Below the pieces are notes generated by a model that worked only from the letters and a program-made list of their open reading frames with translations, did no database searches and had not been told where the DNA came from. This document shows positions 1 through 10,500 of a stretch of 33,670 nt of DNA, one piece after another (the stretch's first letter is position 1; every line of letters begins with the position of its first letter). This DNA is from Verrucomicrobiota bacterium (GTDB taxonomy: Bacteria > Verrucomicrobiota > Lentisphaeria > JABSQK01 > JAJFLO01). The stretch lies in contig JAJFLP010000013.1 in NCBI GenBank assembly GCA_021772635.1, positions 1 through 33,670 on the forward strand, written 5' to 3'. The position numbers and the translations under genes were made by a program.

Positions 1-3000
1 GGTTTCATCTCCCTGTGTCGTCACAGAAAGATCCGCCGTCGCGGTGTCGTTATCCGTGATATTCGCCGTGGCTGTCGCTGTGCTGATCGTCACCGCAGCG
101 TTACTCGAATTCGAGATCTGCGCGATAACCGTTTCCGTCGCTTCAAGCAATGCGTCGTCCGTAACCGCAACCGCTAAGGTACCCGTGCTGGTGCCGTCCG
201 CAACGCTGATCTGAGCCGAGCCCCCGATTGCCGTGTAATCGCTGCCGGATGTCGCTGTACCGGTCAATAGGTCATCAATATCGAAGGTGATCGCTGATCC
301 GGTGTCGTTCGTCTTGCTCAGCGTGACCGTGTACACCGCGTCAACCGGACCAGTTTCATCGCCATGTGTCGTCACCGACAGCGACGCCGTGGCTGCATCG
401 TCGTTGGTAATCGTCCCCAACCCCTCGCTACCGCCGCTCGCGAACGTCACATCCCGACCGCCCGCTGAAATGTTCGAGAGGTTCACAAAGAACGTCTCAT
501 CGACTTCTACTTTCTCGTCGCCGTTGACCTGCACCGTTATTGTTTCGGTAGCACCCACCGCTGTGCTGGCGAAGTTACGGGTGGTCGTCGAAATGCCGGT
601 GTAATCACTGTCCGCTGTCGCCGCCGTGTCGTCCGCTGTCGCGAAGTCGAAGGCGACGCCCGCGTCCACTTCCGTGTCCAGTGTCACGGTAAACGTGAAC
701 GCCGTCGTACCCCCGTCCGTTTCTGCCTGCGTCACGTTGTCGATCGATATCGTCGCACTGTCGTTGTCCGTGATTGTCACATTCTCCGACGTAGTCGTCC
801 CGAGTGTCAAACCCGATGATGGACTGGAAATCGTCAGCGACGCTGTCTCGTCAAGTTCGACCACTGAATCGTTCTGAATGGTAAATGTCACAGTGCCGGA
901 CGTTTGTCCGTCGGAAATCGTAATGGTAGTATTGGACAGCGTAAAGTCTCCAGCGGTTACCGCGGATCCTGAAGCGGCGATACTAACAGTCTGATCTCCA
1001 GTGACAGCGGCTGACGCGGTCGCCGTGGCAGTAATAACCGTACCAGCTGCTTCCGTTCCTGCAGCCGCGCTTAGCGATAAGACGACATCGGGCGGGCCAG
1101 CGGTCACCGTGTGGCTGTGCGACGGTAATTCGGCCTCCATCAACGTGATGGTTTCTACGCCCGTTTGTTGTCCCAGCGTTCGGTTTGTAAGCCCGGTTCC
1201 CTGCCCCTCATGAATCGCCGTCCGCCCACGAAGATCGGGAAGCCCGAACGTCGTCTCCCCGTCGCCGCCATACGTGGTGCCTAGGAGTGAAAACAACGCC
1301 GTATTCTGTGCAACGGCTAACACCTGACCGTCGGCTAAGGCAGAATCCTCAGGAGTGGAATTACCTGCGAAAAGAAGTATCTCGCCCATGAACCCGCCGC
1401 CGCTACTACTACCTCCTTCACTGGGAAAGGTTCCAAGGGTTCTGACGATATAGTTTAAAGCCAGCGACGGCTGCATATTGCTATGACCCTGATTGCCACC
1501 CGTGGAACCCGTTTCGCCGCCGGTAAGTGTGTGTGTGTGTGCAGCCAGCTGCGCTTCCGTTAACGTAACCGCTTCGGCGCCTGTCAGTTCCCCCAGCGAG
1601 CGATTCGTGAGACCAGTCCCCATGCCCGCGCCAATGGCGGTCCGCCCGCGCAGATCCGGAAGCCCAAGGGTAGTTTCCCCGTCGCCGCCGTAAGTCGTCC
1701 CGAGAATTGAAAACAACGCCTGGTTTGTATCGATATCTAACAACTGGCCGTCACAGAACTCCCATCCTCCGGGTGCGAAGTTCCCAGCGAAAAGACGGAT
1801 TTCCCCGAGAAACTTAACATCCGTACCGCCGGGAAACACGCCGGAGGTACTCACGATGTAGTTCAAAGCCAGCGACGGCTGCATGTTATTGTGGGCCTGG
1901 TCGTCGCCGGTCGAGTCGCTGGTGCCGCCGCCCGAGAGCATGTGCGTGTGAGCAGCCAGCTGCGCTTCCGCTAACGTGACCGTTTCGGCACCGATCTGTT
2001 CCCCGAGCGAACGGGTCGTCAACCCCGGTCCGGCGCCCGCACCGACGGGCACCCGCCCGCGCAGATCGGGAAGCGCGAACGTCGTCTCCCCGTCACCGCC
2101 GTAGATCGTTCCCAAAATTGAAAACAACGCCTGGTTTGAGTTGATTGCTAACAACTGGCCGTCACAGAACTCCCAGCCGCCGGGCGCAAAATTACCGGCA
2201 AAACGGCGTATCTCACCCAAAAAGGGACCTTCGTTATCGCCACTTTCACTGGGGAAGGTGCCCTCTAGGGCGATGATATAATTGACTGCTTGAGACGGCT
2301 GTGAGTTATCGTGCGCACCCCCGCCGCCGGCTACTGTTGAAATACCCGTCCCCTGAATATTAAACGTATACGGGTTCTCATCCGCGTCGTCATTGGCGAT
2401 AGTGACCGTGGCCGTACGCACACCGGTGTCCGATGGGTCGAAGGTGATCGTAAACGTCGTGGTGCCGTTGTTCGCGGCAACCGGGGTCGTCGGACCGGAG
2501 GCTACGCTGAAGTCGGTGGAATCGGTCCCGCCGATTACGACAAGAGGCATCCCATCACTAAGATTGAGGTCCAGGCCGCCAAGGTTCGTTATGGTAAAGG
2601 TTTTTTGGGTGCTTTCACCCTCGATATCGACATCGCCGAAGTCGGTGTCATCCGCGGTTGACGGCGTATTCGTTCCATCACCCAGGATCGACACCATGTT
2701 CCCGATCACGTCGATTTCAGGAACGGGGGCAACAATAATATACGTCTCGCCGCTGGTGAAATTTTCTACCAATGGATTCGGCGGATTCGAGGTATCGAAG
2801 ATCGTTGCACCGACGAATTGCGGAACTGTAATTACGACATCCATGCTGTCGGAGCCGCCCGAGTACGTTATCGTGGCTACCAGGCCGCTCCCGAGAAAAT
2901 TCCCGATTTGGCTACCCTCGGTTAACCCGTTGAACGCGCCGGTCACGCCGCTGCCTGAGTCGATCAGGACGAATTGATCGCCATATGATGGTACAAAAGT

Positions 3001-6000
3001 ACTGCCGGTACCGTCGTCAATGGCCGTCAGCTCGAGCGTGGTGCCACTGCCGATGGTAACAGACCCTGATGCCTTCACCTGATCATGGAACCCAATGCCG
3101 CTCCCCGGAGTCGTCCCGCCCACGCGAAACATGAATGCGCTGTTATCAGCGACCTGAAGATCACCCGTGACTTGCAGGTCTCCCACCGACGATCCGTTAA
3201 CGGCGTTGTCATTAAGAACCAACGTCGCACCAGTGAAATCCGCACCACTCATATTCGCATCAACCACACCGGTCCCGCTGGCGATCTCTAAAGTGTTCGC
3301 AGAAGTGAGCGTGACCGCACCCGTAAAGCTAACCGCGCCGCTAGCGCTTCCGACGACTATGCGATCGGCGGTAACGTTGTTTAATTCTGCGTTCGTCAGG
3401 GTAAAAGGCCCCGTAAAGGAGAATAGTAAGTCGAGATGTCCCGGTATACTTAAGCCAGAAGCGACGTCTTCGACGTTGCTGTTAAGGCCATTCATATCTG
3501 CTCTTTGAACTTTATCTGTTCCCCCGTCATTCCAATAAACCTTGCCTCCAGTCACATCAAGGGCGATTCCTTTGGGGCTCGACAATCCGGTAACAACATC
3601 CTCAATATTGCTGTTCAGCGAATCCAGGTCTGCACGCTGTATTTTATCTGTCCCATTGTCTATCCAATAAATTTTTCCGTTCACTGTATCCAAAGCTATC
3701 CCTTCAGGATCGTCCAGACCTGTAATGATATCTTCCACGTTGTTCCCGTCGAGATCCGAACGCCGAATATGATCTGTCGCAGAGTTGCTGTCCGACCAAT
3801 AGATCTTGCCGAGTCCAACGTCTACCGCGATACCCTCCGGAGCTGTGATCCCATCTGTCGAATCTACTAGAATCATATCGTTACCGCCGTCGAGATCCGA
3901 CCGTCGAATGTGATCGGTAGAACTGCTGCTATCTACCCAATAAATACTATCACCCGCTACGGCGATATCCTTTGGAGTATTCACGCCAGTCGTCACGATC
4001 GCCTCAACTCCACTGTCAGGACCACTTAGATCAGCACGCAGCACGCTATCTACACCTGTACCGCCATCCGTCCAATAAACCTTGCCATTCGTTGAATCGA
4101 CCGCGACACCCACAGGTTGGTTAAGTGACGTTGCGACATCTTCGACATTGCTGTTCAAACCATTCACATCTGCGCGTCGAATATGATCGAAACCAGAAGC
4201 AGAATCCGCCCAGTATACATTCTGCGCGATAGCTGTTAACGGACCCTCAATACCCAGCTGAATCGGGTCGCCACCCGTTAAATGCTGGAAGGTCGCGGTG
4301 CCGGCACCCACATCAATGGTGCCAGGTAACGCGACATCATTTGCCGTAATCGACACCATGCCGCCGTTGGTAACCACGCTCGTATTAACTGAGAATTGTC
4401 CGGCACTGACCGTGAGATTACCCATACCGAGGTCTGAGGTACCAGTCTGAAAGTTGACCGTATCGGCGCCATCACCGCTGATGACGACGTTCGCGTTAAA
4501 TCCGGAGCCAAAGCCCTCAATGATTATAATGTCGGCATCACCCGAATCGCCATTAATGGTCAACGAAATCGGCGGATTCGCGAAATCAATGGACTCGAGT
4601 CCGCCGCTAAAGGACACTCGCGTCTGACCCGCCCCAATCGCCGTCACAGTCGTCACCACTTCACCGGCAACTGTACCATTCGGATCGATGTTAATTACGA
4701 GATTATCGACGACAGATCCGGTCATATCAACCGGTTCGAGATTGCTGAAGCTAATTAAGTTGCCGTCAGCCTCGACTTCGCCTTCGCCTTCACCTGTAGC
4801 GTCGTATTCCACATTGTCGAAGTCGCCCTCGGAGAGGAAAAGCGTATCATTACCACCTGTACCACCATCGAACGTAAGGCCATTAGCCGGAACAGGGTTA
4901 CCGTCACCGTAGAGAACATGAAGCTCATCGTTATCCGCGTCGGTACCGTTAATCGTTAACCCAGTGATCGCATCGAGCGGGAGCCGTAAAAAAATCACGC
5001 CGTTCCGCCGTAGTATCAAGTCGCCGCTGCCGGCCAATAATTCCGTCATACCGCCGCCGGCCGGTAGATTAAATATTACCGAACCACCATCAATATCTTC
5101 AATGGTAATCTTATGGTCTTCGACTTCGCCGTCAGCAGTTGATCCGGTCGGCGACAAACCTCCTGCCGTGCTCAACCGGAAGCGAGCGAAAGTGGCACCC
5201 GCCGCTGCTGTAGCCGGAACTTCGAATGCCGAAATCTGTTTACCATCAGTAGTTCCAAGATCTTCGCTGGTAAATATTTGCTCAGAACCCGACCAAACAC
5301 CGTCACGATCGAAATCGATCCAGGCATCCAACTTATTCGATGTGCCGTCTGCATTCTGGAGGTCGATCTCTAACGATCCGCCAGAGGCTGAACCCGGGAC
5401 AATAAATATGTTTGAAAGGAAACTAATACCATCTTCATCATCGGTGCCGGTATTGTCGTCGCCTAGCCCATCTGTTTCTGGTGCCCCGTCGCTTTCGGTA
5501 TCACGAGCTGCCCCCAATCGCAGACCAGTATCGGTATGACGCGCGCCGTCATTTGCCAATAGCGTCGGATAGCTGTTGGCGAAACCGGCTTGGGAACTGT
5601 TCGGCGCATCGCCGAAATCCAGCTGTACGACCGTGTTGACGACATCAAAGGTTGTACTCGGCCCGGCCGCAGCAGCAGTGTTGCCGGCGGTATCCGATGC
5701 GGTCCCGGCCGCGATCGTTATGCCAAGGGTTCCGTCTCCGGTTATACCGCTGACGGTTACCGTCCGTTCCGTCGTTCCCGCCCCAGTGACATTGACCGTA
5801 CCGGTCGCATCTCCTGTCGGGTTCAAGGTTACATCGCCATTTGCCAGCGTGACCGAATCTGCACCGGAATACGTGACCGTTAAGGTTACAGGCCCACTGC
5901 CGGTTGATGTCTCAGACGGCGCACCGATGGAAACGGTCGGCGCCGTATTGTCAACCTCGTAAGTCTCATCGGTATTGGGCTCGCTGGCAGGTAGCGAGTT

Positions 6001-6786
6001 GGTAGCGATATCCGTAATATTCTGACCTCCGGCGAGATCCAGCCCGACCGTGCCGTTGAGCCCCGCGAGGTCCCCACTCGAAACGGTGACATCGTAGACG
6101 CTTGCACTCACGGCTGACACACTAACTATCGACGCTGTCGTCCCGGAAACCGAAAAGTCCGCAGTATCGACATTTGCTACATCTTCATCGAATGTCACGC
6201 GGAAAACCAGCGTATCCGCATTCGTCGGACTCGTCGCGGGCGTCAGTCGGGCGATGCTGGTGATCGTAGGTGCGGTCGTGTCTGCGGCGGCCGCAACGGT
6301 AATAGTCAAGGTCCAAGAGAGATTAAAGGCGAAACCTGACGAGATACTGACTGGAGAATTCGTAAAGGAGATTGATCCAGATGGCAATGTGGGATTAGTA
6401 TCAAAGCCAGTGTCGGTGTGCGATTCGCCTACAGCAGTATTAAAGTTTGAGACGAAAGACGGTGTTGTTCCGCCAATATCGAGGGTAATATCACCAAAGC
6501 CACCGGAGAAATTGGTAACAGACCAGGAAACGCTGGTGATCTCCATATTTGAAGGGACTGTAAGAAGAAAGGTGTCGCTGCCATCGCCAGGAGTGTTTAA
6601 GTTGTTTTGCCACGAATTCACCCCTACGTCCAGCGTGAATACCGGACCGTCCAAATTGAAGAACTGGTCGTTCGTAGGAACAATATCCCCATCGCCAGCC
6701 TCGGTATAATTCACCGGAACGGCTTGACAAACGGCGCAACTCAGGATCGTCACAATCATCATCCAACATTTCAATTTTCTCGTCAT
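1..6786 (-). CDS. Giant exported composite surface protein (3' end outside window)
   Basis: The frame is open from ATG 6786 to the left edge (2262 codons, no stop). The start follows AAGGAG at 6793-6798 and opens a signal peptide (MTRKLKCW..., cleavage near QA-VP, residue 22). Visible domains: an N-terminal sandwich (about 23-165) shared with the gene at 16594-17691; two bacterial Ig-like domains (about 173-277, 279-381); a GEVED domain (about 383-564, GEVEDH at 553-558); a beta-repeat stretch (566-846); six YWxD propeller blades (about 851-1116); a beta-helix-like stretch (1117-1320); a choice-of-anchor-D domain (about 1354-1480); three phage tail-collar domains (about 1497-1617, 1637-1757, 1775-1894, each with [12 protein letters not shown] and LPDLRGR); then Calx-beta domains to the edge ([16 protein letters not shown]). 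All of these are extracellular or binding folds, so adhesion or matrix function is inferred. No enzyme motif was seen. Confidence 0.93.
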   Translation of the reverse strand, partial: MTRKLKCWMMIVTILSCAVCQAVPVNYTEAGDGDIVPTNDQFFNLDGPVFTLDVGVNSWQNNLNTPGDGSDTFLLTVPSNMEITSVSWSVTNFSGGFGDITLDIGGTTPSFVSNFNTAVGESHTDTGFDTNPTLPSGSISFTNSPVSISSGFAFNLSWTLTITVAAAADTTAPTITSIARLTPATSPTNADTLVFRVTFDEDVANVDTADFSVSGTTASIVSVSAVSASVYDVTVSSGDLAGLNGTVGLDLAGGQNITDIATNSLPASEPNTDETYEVDNTAPTVSIGAPSETSTGSGPVTLTVTYSGADSVTLANGDVTLNPTGDATGTVNVTGAGTTERTVTVSGITGDGTLGITIAAGTASDTAGNTAAAAGPSTTFDVVNTVVQLDFGDAPNSSQAGFANSYPTLLANDGARHTDTGLRLGAARDTESDGAPETDGLGDDNTGTDDEDGISFLSNIFIVPGSASGGSLEIDLQNADGTSNKLDAWIDFDRDGVWSGSEQIFTSEDLGTTDGKQISAFEVPATAAAGATFARFRLSTAGGLSPTGSTADGEVEDHKITIEDIDGGSVIFNLPAGGGMTELLAGSGDLILRRNGVIFLRLPLDAITGLTINGTDADNDELHVLYGDGNPVPANGLTFDGGTGGNDTLFLSEGDFDNVEYDATGEGEGEVEADGNLISFSNLEPVDMTGSVVDNLVINIDPNGTVAGEVVTTVTAIGAGQTRVSFSGGLESIDFANPPISLTINGDSGDADIIIIEGFGSGFNANVVISGDGADTVNFQTGTSDLGMGNLTVSAGQFSVNTSVVTNGGMVSITANDVALPGTIDVGAGTATFQHLTGGDPIQLGIEGPLTAIAQNVYWADSASGFDHIRRADVNGLNSNVEDVATSLNQPVGVAVDSTNGKVYWTDGGTGVDSVLRADLSGPDSGVEAIVTTGVNTPKDIAVAGDSIYWVDSSSSTDHIRRSDLDGGNDMILVDSTDGITAPEGIAVDVGLGKIYWSDSNSATDHIRRSDLDGNNVEDIITGLDDPEGIALDTVNGKIYWIDNGTDKIQRADLDSLNSNIEDVVTGLSSPKGIALDVTGGKVYWNDGGTDKVQRADMNGLNSNVEDVASGLSIPGHLDLLFSFTGPFTLTNAELNNVTADRIVVGSASGAVSFTGAVTLTSANTLEIASGTGVVDANMSGADFTGATLVLNDNAVNGSSVGDLQVTGDLQVADNSAFMFRVGGTTPGSGIGFHDQVKASGSVTIGSGTTLELTAIDDGTGSTFVPSYGDQFVLIDSGSGVTGAFNGLTEGSQIGNFLGSGLVATITYSGGSDSMDVVITVPQFVGATIFDTSNPPNPLVENFTSGETYIIVAPVPEIDVIGNMVSILGDGTNTPSTADDTDFGDVDIEGESTQKTFTITNLGGLDLNLSDGMPLVVIGGTDSTDFSVASGPTTPVAANNGTTTFTITFDPSDTGVRTATVTIANDDADENPYTFNIQGTGISTVAGGGGAHDNSQPSQAVNYIIALEGTFPSESGDNEGPFLGEIRRFAGNFAPGGWEFCDGQLLAINSNQALFSILGTIYGGDGETTFALPDLRGRVPVGAGAGPGLTTRSLGEQIGAETVTLAEAQLAAHTHMLSGGGTSDSTGDDQAHNNMQPSLALNYIVSTSGVFPGGTDVKFLGEIRLFAGNFAPGGWEFCDGQLLDIDTNQALFSILGTTYGGDGETTLGLPDLRGRTAIGAGMGTGLTNRSLGELTGAEAVTLTEAQLAAHTHTLTGGETGSTGGNQGHSNMQPSLALNYIVRTLGTFPSEGGSSSGGGFMGEILLFAGNSTPEDSALADGQVLAVAQNTALFSLLGTTYGGDGETTFGLPDLRGRTAIHEGQGTGLTNRTLGQQTGVETITLMEAELPSHSHTVTAGPPDVVLSLSAAAGTEAAGTVITATATASAAVTGDQTVSIAASGSAVTAGDFTLSNTTITISDGQTSGTVTFTIQNDSVVELDETASLTISSPSSGLTLGTTTSENVTITDNDSATISIDNVTQAETDGGTTAFTFTVTLDTEVDAGVAFDFATADDTAATADSDYTGISTTTRNFASTAVGATETITVQVNGDEKVEVDETFFVNLSNISAGGRDVTFASGGSEGLGTITNDDAATASLSVTTHGDETGPVDAVYTVTLSKTNDTGSAITFDIDDLLTGTATSGSDYTAIGGSAQISVADGTSTGTLAVAVTDDALLEATETVIAQISNSSNAAVTISTATATANITDNDTATADLSVTTQGDET
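1527..1541. repeat. (GT)7.5 dinucleotide tract inside the giant gene
   Basis: An uninterrupted GT run reads as CACACA... on the coding strand and encodes the AHTHTLTGG end of the second tail-collar domain. The same position in the first collar copy (near 1940) is interrupted and encodes AHTHMLSG, so the pure tract is not needed for the protein sequence. Confidence 0.85.
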
Positions 6787-6926
6787 TTCATACTCCTTAA
6801 TTGTGTTTAATAAATAGTCATAGTCGTGTTAAAGCTGATTAGAGCTGATTAGGGTCAAACCTCTAATTGTAAGTTTTTCTTGAATTTCGCGTTCCGTATT
6901 ACGTTCTCTGGCAGATAGAACAATTT
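6787..6926. repeat. Upstream region with GGGTCAAACC-type intergenic repeat
   Basis: This is the leader of the giant gene on the minus strand, with a ribosome binding site at 6793-6798. From about 6847 it holds a repeat beginning GATTAGGGTCAAACCTCTAA and continuing through GAATTTCGCG and CGTATTACGTTCTC to GCAGATAGAACAA. The same block recurs at about 7405-7494 and 13158-13238, and its first half recurs at 11965 and 12921. No clear sigma-70 promoter is seen. Confidence 0.7.
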
Positions 6927-7163
6927 GATTTCACCATGAAGAGTAGAAGAATACTGCAAGCAGTACAATTTTTGGATAGCATCGAATTCATCAGCCAAGA
7001 TCAATGTTGAGCCTAGCGAAATCCGCCGCGGCGGAAACGATATATTGTCCCGCATGCAGGACCATGATACTCGGTAAACATGGAGAAATGAGAGCCCCTG
7101 TAGGCAACTTTCTATTCCCTTATATTCACCCTTCAAGCCCTTCTTCTCTTCATGGTGAAAATT
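6927..7163. mobile_element. MITE-like element, full-length copy 1
   Basis: The element starts with ATTTCACCATGAAGAG and ends with the inverse, CTCTTCATGGTGAAAATT, giving terminal inverted repeats of about 17 bp. Inside are the palindromic ACTGCAAGCAGT and TCCGCCGCGGCGGA (7022-7035). It is closely similar to 18116-18352 and 19343-19583. The open frame across it (SFLHVYRVSW...) is conserved only because the DNA repeat is; there is no start context or homologous protein family. No transposase is encoded, so mobilisation in trans is inferred. Confidence 0.75.
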
Positions 7164-7175
7164 CTCTGATTCGGG

Positions 7176-7385
7176 TCAAACTGTTTCGATATATTCGCAT
7201 ACTGTTGTCGGTTCTGGAATAGTTAGACCGTCTTCTGTTAATCCGTCGATATGAAACGATACCGCCTCCTTAATGTTCGCTTCAACTTCATCGATTGTTG
7301 CCCCAGTTGTTATACAACCAGGCAAATCAGGTACGTAAGCCGAGTAATTTCTTTGACCTTTTTCAATGACTATTGCATATCGCAT
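7176..7385 (-). CDS. HicB-like antitoxin, orphan
   Basis: A protein of about 69 residues beginning MRYAIVIEKGQRNYSAYVPD and continuing LPGCITTG, the hallmark of the HicB (UPF0150) partial RNase-H fold. HicB proteins normally neutralise a HicA mRNA interferase. This is the short form, lacking a C-terminal DNA-binding helix-turn-helix or ribbon-helix-helix domain. The ATG at 7385 gives the usual family N-terminus; a TTG at 7391, closer to a GAGG at 7397-7400, is an alternative start adding two residues. No HicA double-stranded-RNA-binding-fold gene lies on either side: upstream is a repeat and the end of the next big gene, downstream is a MITE. It is either a solitary antitoxin or the remnant of a broken pair. 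Confidence 0.85.
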   Translation of the reverse strand: MRYAIVIEKGQRNYSAYVPDLPGCITTGATIDEVEANIKEAVSFHIDGLTEDGLTIPEPTTVCEYIETV

Positions 7386-7404
7386 AATCAAGTAATCCTC
7401 ACTC

Positions 7405-7494
7405 TGATTAGGGTCAAACCTCTAATTCTAAGTTTTTCTTGAATTTCGCGTTTTGTATTACGTTCTCTCGCAGATAGAACAACTTAATTTCATA
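7405..7494. repeat. GGGTCAAACC-type repeat with truncated MITE end
   Basis: A second copy of the block seen at 6847-6926, running GATTAGGGTCAAACC to GCAGATAGAACAACTT, then AATTTCA, where the left terminal repeat of the MITE family would begin. It breaks off there and abuts the 3' end of the next gene at 7515. Confidence 0.7.
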
Positions 7495-7514
7495 GTATAA
7501 GTACCCCACTGCCC

Positions 7515-10500
7515 TCAATTCGGCTCCACTGCTAACACATCCAAACGCACCTCACCCGTTCCTGTAATATTATTGACCGTGACCGTATACGTCGATGCAT
7601 CAATCGATACGACGGAATCCACCGATCCGGTCACGTCCCCGTTAACAGTTGTTACTGTGAAATCAGCGGTATCGACGTCTGTCGCGTCCTCACTGAACGT
7701 AACTGTAAATTGAATTGTATCGGCACTAGTCGGGCTCCCGTCGACGCGAACGATTGAAACCACCGTTGGTGCCTGGTCGCCTGTACCTTTGATATTGAAG
7801 ACGTACGGATTTTCATCAGCATCGTCATTGGCGATGGTGACCGTGGCCGTTCGCAATCCAGCCGCGGCGGGATCAAAGGTGATTGTGAAGGTGGTGGATC
7901 CTGAAGGCTGAAGGATGAGGGATGAAGGCTGAGTTAATGAAAAATCCGCTGAATGGGTGCCGCCGATAGTGACAGGTGCCGCACCCGTTAGATTGAGGTC
8001 GGCGTCGCCGGTATTCGTGATGGTGAACGTCTTCGCAGTACCCGAGCCGCTAATATCGGTGTTCCCGAAATCAGTGTCATCCGCGGTTGACGGTGTGTTC
8101 GTTCCATCACCAATGATCGACGTCCCATTCCCGGTCACGTCGATTTCAGGGGCGGTAGTGCTGATGGGGAAAGAATCGATTGTAACGTCAATGGGATCAG
8201 TGAGACCGGACGATGTCACCGGCGTCGCGATCCCTGTCGTCGGGTCAATCCTCACCAGTGATTTATCGAACCTGCTGATTACCAGAATATTTCCGTCGGC
8301 TTCAACTACAACGGTATTAGGGATAGAGAGGCCGGTCGTGGTCAACGGTGTCGCGATCCCGGTGGCAGGATCGATTCGGACAAGCGTATGATCACCCGCA
8401 TTGGTTACGAGAATTTTCCCGTCCGCTTCGACTGCAACGCTCGAAGGAGATGAGAGCCCTGACGATGTCAATATCGTCACGACTCCCCCCGTACTCGGAT
8501 CGATACGGACAAGCGTATCATCAGCCTGATTGGTTACGAGAACTTTTCCGTCGGCCTCGATCGCAACGCCGGTGGGTTGAGAGAGGCCGGTGGTCGCCAA
8601 CAGCGTCGCGGTCCCCGTGGTCGGATCGATACGGACAAGCGTACTGTCACCAAGATTCACGACGAGAATATTACCGTCGGCTTCGACCGCGATATCGTAA
8701 GGTTGATTAAGGCCGGTGGTCGTCAACAGCGTCGCGGTCCCCGTGACCGGTTCAATACGTGAAAGGGAATGGGTGCTAAGGTTAAAACTGGTCACCAGAA
8801 TATTTCCGTCAGCTTCGACCGCAACGTCCTGAGGGAAAAAAAAGCCAGAGGTGGCCACTATCGTCAACACGCCCCCGGTAGCGGGGTCGATACGGACCAG
8901 CGTCTGATCAATAAAGTTTAGCACGAGAAGCGTCCCGGCCGCCGCCGTTTCAGTCCCCGTCCCCTGAATATTGAAGACATATGGATCTTCATCCGTGTCG
9001 TCATTGGCGATGCTGACTGTGGCAGCGCGTACCCCCGTGGCTGAAGGATCGAAGGTGATGGTGAATGTCGTGGTGCCGCCGCTGGTGACGGGAGTCGTGG
9101 CGTCGGTCGTAAGCGTAAAATCGGAGTCCCCGGTCAGTGTCACGCGGGTGGCATCCGTCAGGTTTAGGTCCGCGTCGCCGAGGTTCGTGATGGTAAAGAT
9201 TTTCGGGGTGCTTGCACCCTCGATATCGACATCCCCGAAATCGGTGTCATCCGCGGTTGATGGCGTGTTCGTTCCGCCGCCGGGAATTGTCGTTCCAATC
9301 CCGGATACGTCAATCTCGGGGGCGCTGCCTACGGCGCTGGCTGTCCCCGAACATACGCCGTCCCCGAAGTCACCGAAGAAATTGTCGATCACGTAGCGCG
9401 GTCCAAAAGGTCCTCCTTCACCACCCACAGAAATATTGAAATCAAATGTTGCATACGCCGCTGTACCGGGAAAGGATAAGGATACCACACCTTCGGGGAA
9501 CGCGCTGGGATTGACACCGTCCGGAGTGGTGAATAACGCCGATACCGTTATCGCTGCCAGTTCCATATTCGACGAGTCAAAAATGGCGAACGTGACATTA
9601 TTGCCGGAATCGATTTGCATAGTACTCAACGCGAAACCGAAACCTAAAGTGCCAGTAACTCCATGCGGAAAATCAACGCGCAGGTCCGGATTCAACACGG
9701 CTGTGCCTTCAAGCGCCGGTTCGTTTATAAATAATTGATTTTCACCTGGTCCAATCGTATTAAATCCACCGGAGTCGGTAGTCGTAAAAATTACATCAGA
9801 TCCTGTCGCACCACCACAGTCGAAGTCGAATTGGGTGGCACCCATCGCGACTTCATCAAACGTTATAACACTTGCGCTTGCGGCCTCACTTCCGGTTCCC
9901 TCGATATTAAAGACATACGGGTTTTCGTCCGCGTCGTCATTCTCAATGCTGACTGTGGCGGCGCGCGTGCCGCCCGCAGAGGGATCGAAGGTGATGGTGA
10001 ACGTCGTCGTACCGCCGCTACTGACAGGCGATGCCGGACCGGAGGTGACGCTGAAGTCATCGGGATTGGCTCCGCCGATTACCACGAGCGGCATCACGCT
10101 GGCGAGACTCAGAGCTGCATCGCCGAAGTTGGTGATGGTGAAGGTCTTCATAACGCCTGAGCCGCCCGCAACGGCGTCACCGAAATCAGTATCGTCCGCG
10201 GAATCCGGGGTCACGTCGCCATCATCGATCGTAACCCCGTTCCCGGCTACGTCTATTTCCGGGGCGGGCACGGTTACGGTCGATTGCACCACCCGGAAGC
10301 CGAAGTGATCGTTGCCTTTGAACTGTTCATCCGGGAATCTTGAGGCCGATTTAAGGGTTGCCAAATGATAATTCCAGGCGCCGCCGCGACGAACCTTGAA
10401 CTCGGATTCCATGGTGTTGACCGGGTCCGTTTGTGTCGCATCGGCTGTTGTATAAAACTCCTGAGAATACCAGTCCTCCATCCACTCCCAAACATTACCA

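Noticed and set aside
287..5962. Many plus-strand open frames opposite the left giant gene
   Set aside because: They are antisense shadows of a domain-rich minus-strand protein with a clear start and signal peptide; none has its own ribosome binding site or family motif.
6855..7136. Open frame with SFLHVYRVSWSCMRDNISFP, repeated at 18020-18355 and 19298-19549
   Set aside because: The frame spans the MITE-like repeat, including its terminal inverted repeats and the central palindrome. Frame boundaries differ between copies, and deleted copies destroy it. Conservation is at DNA level, not protein level.
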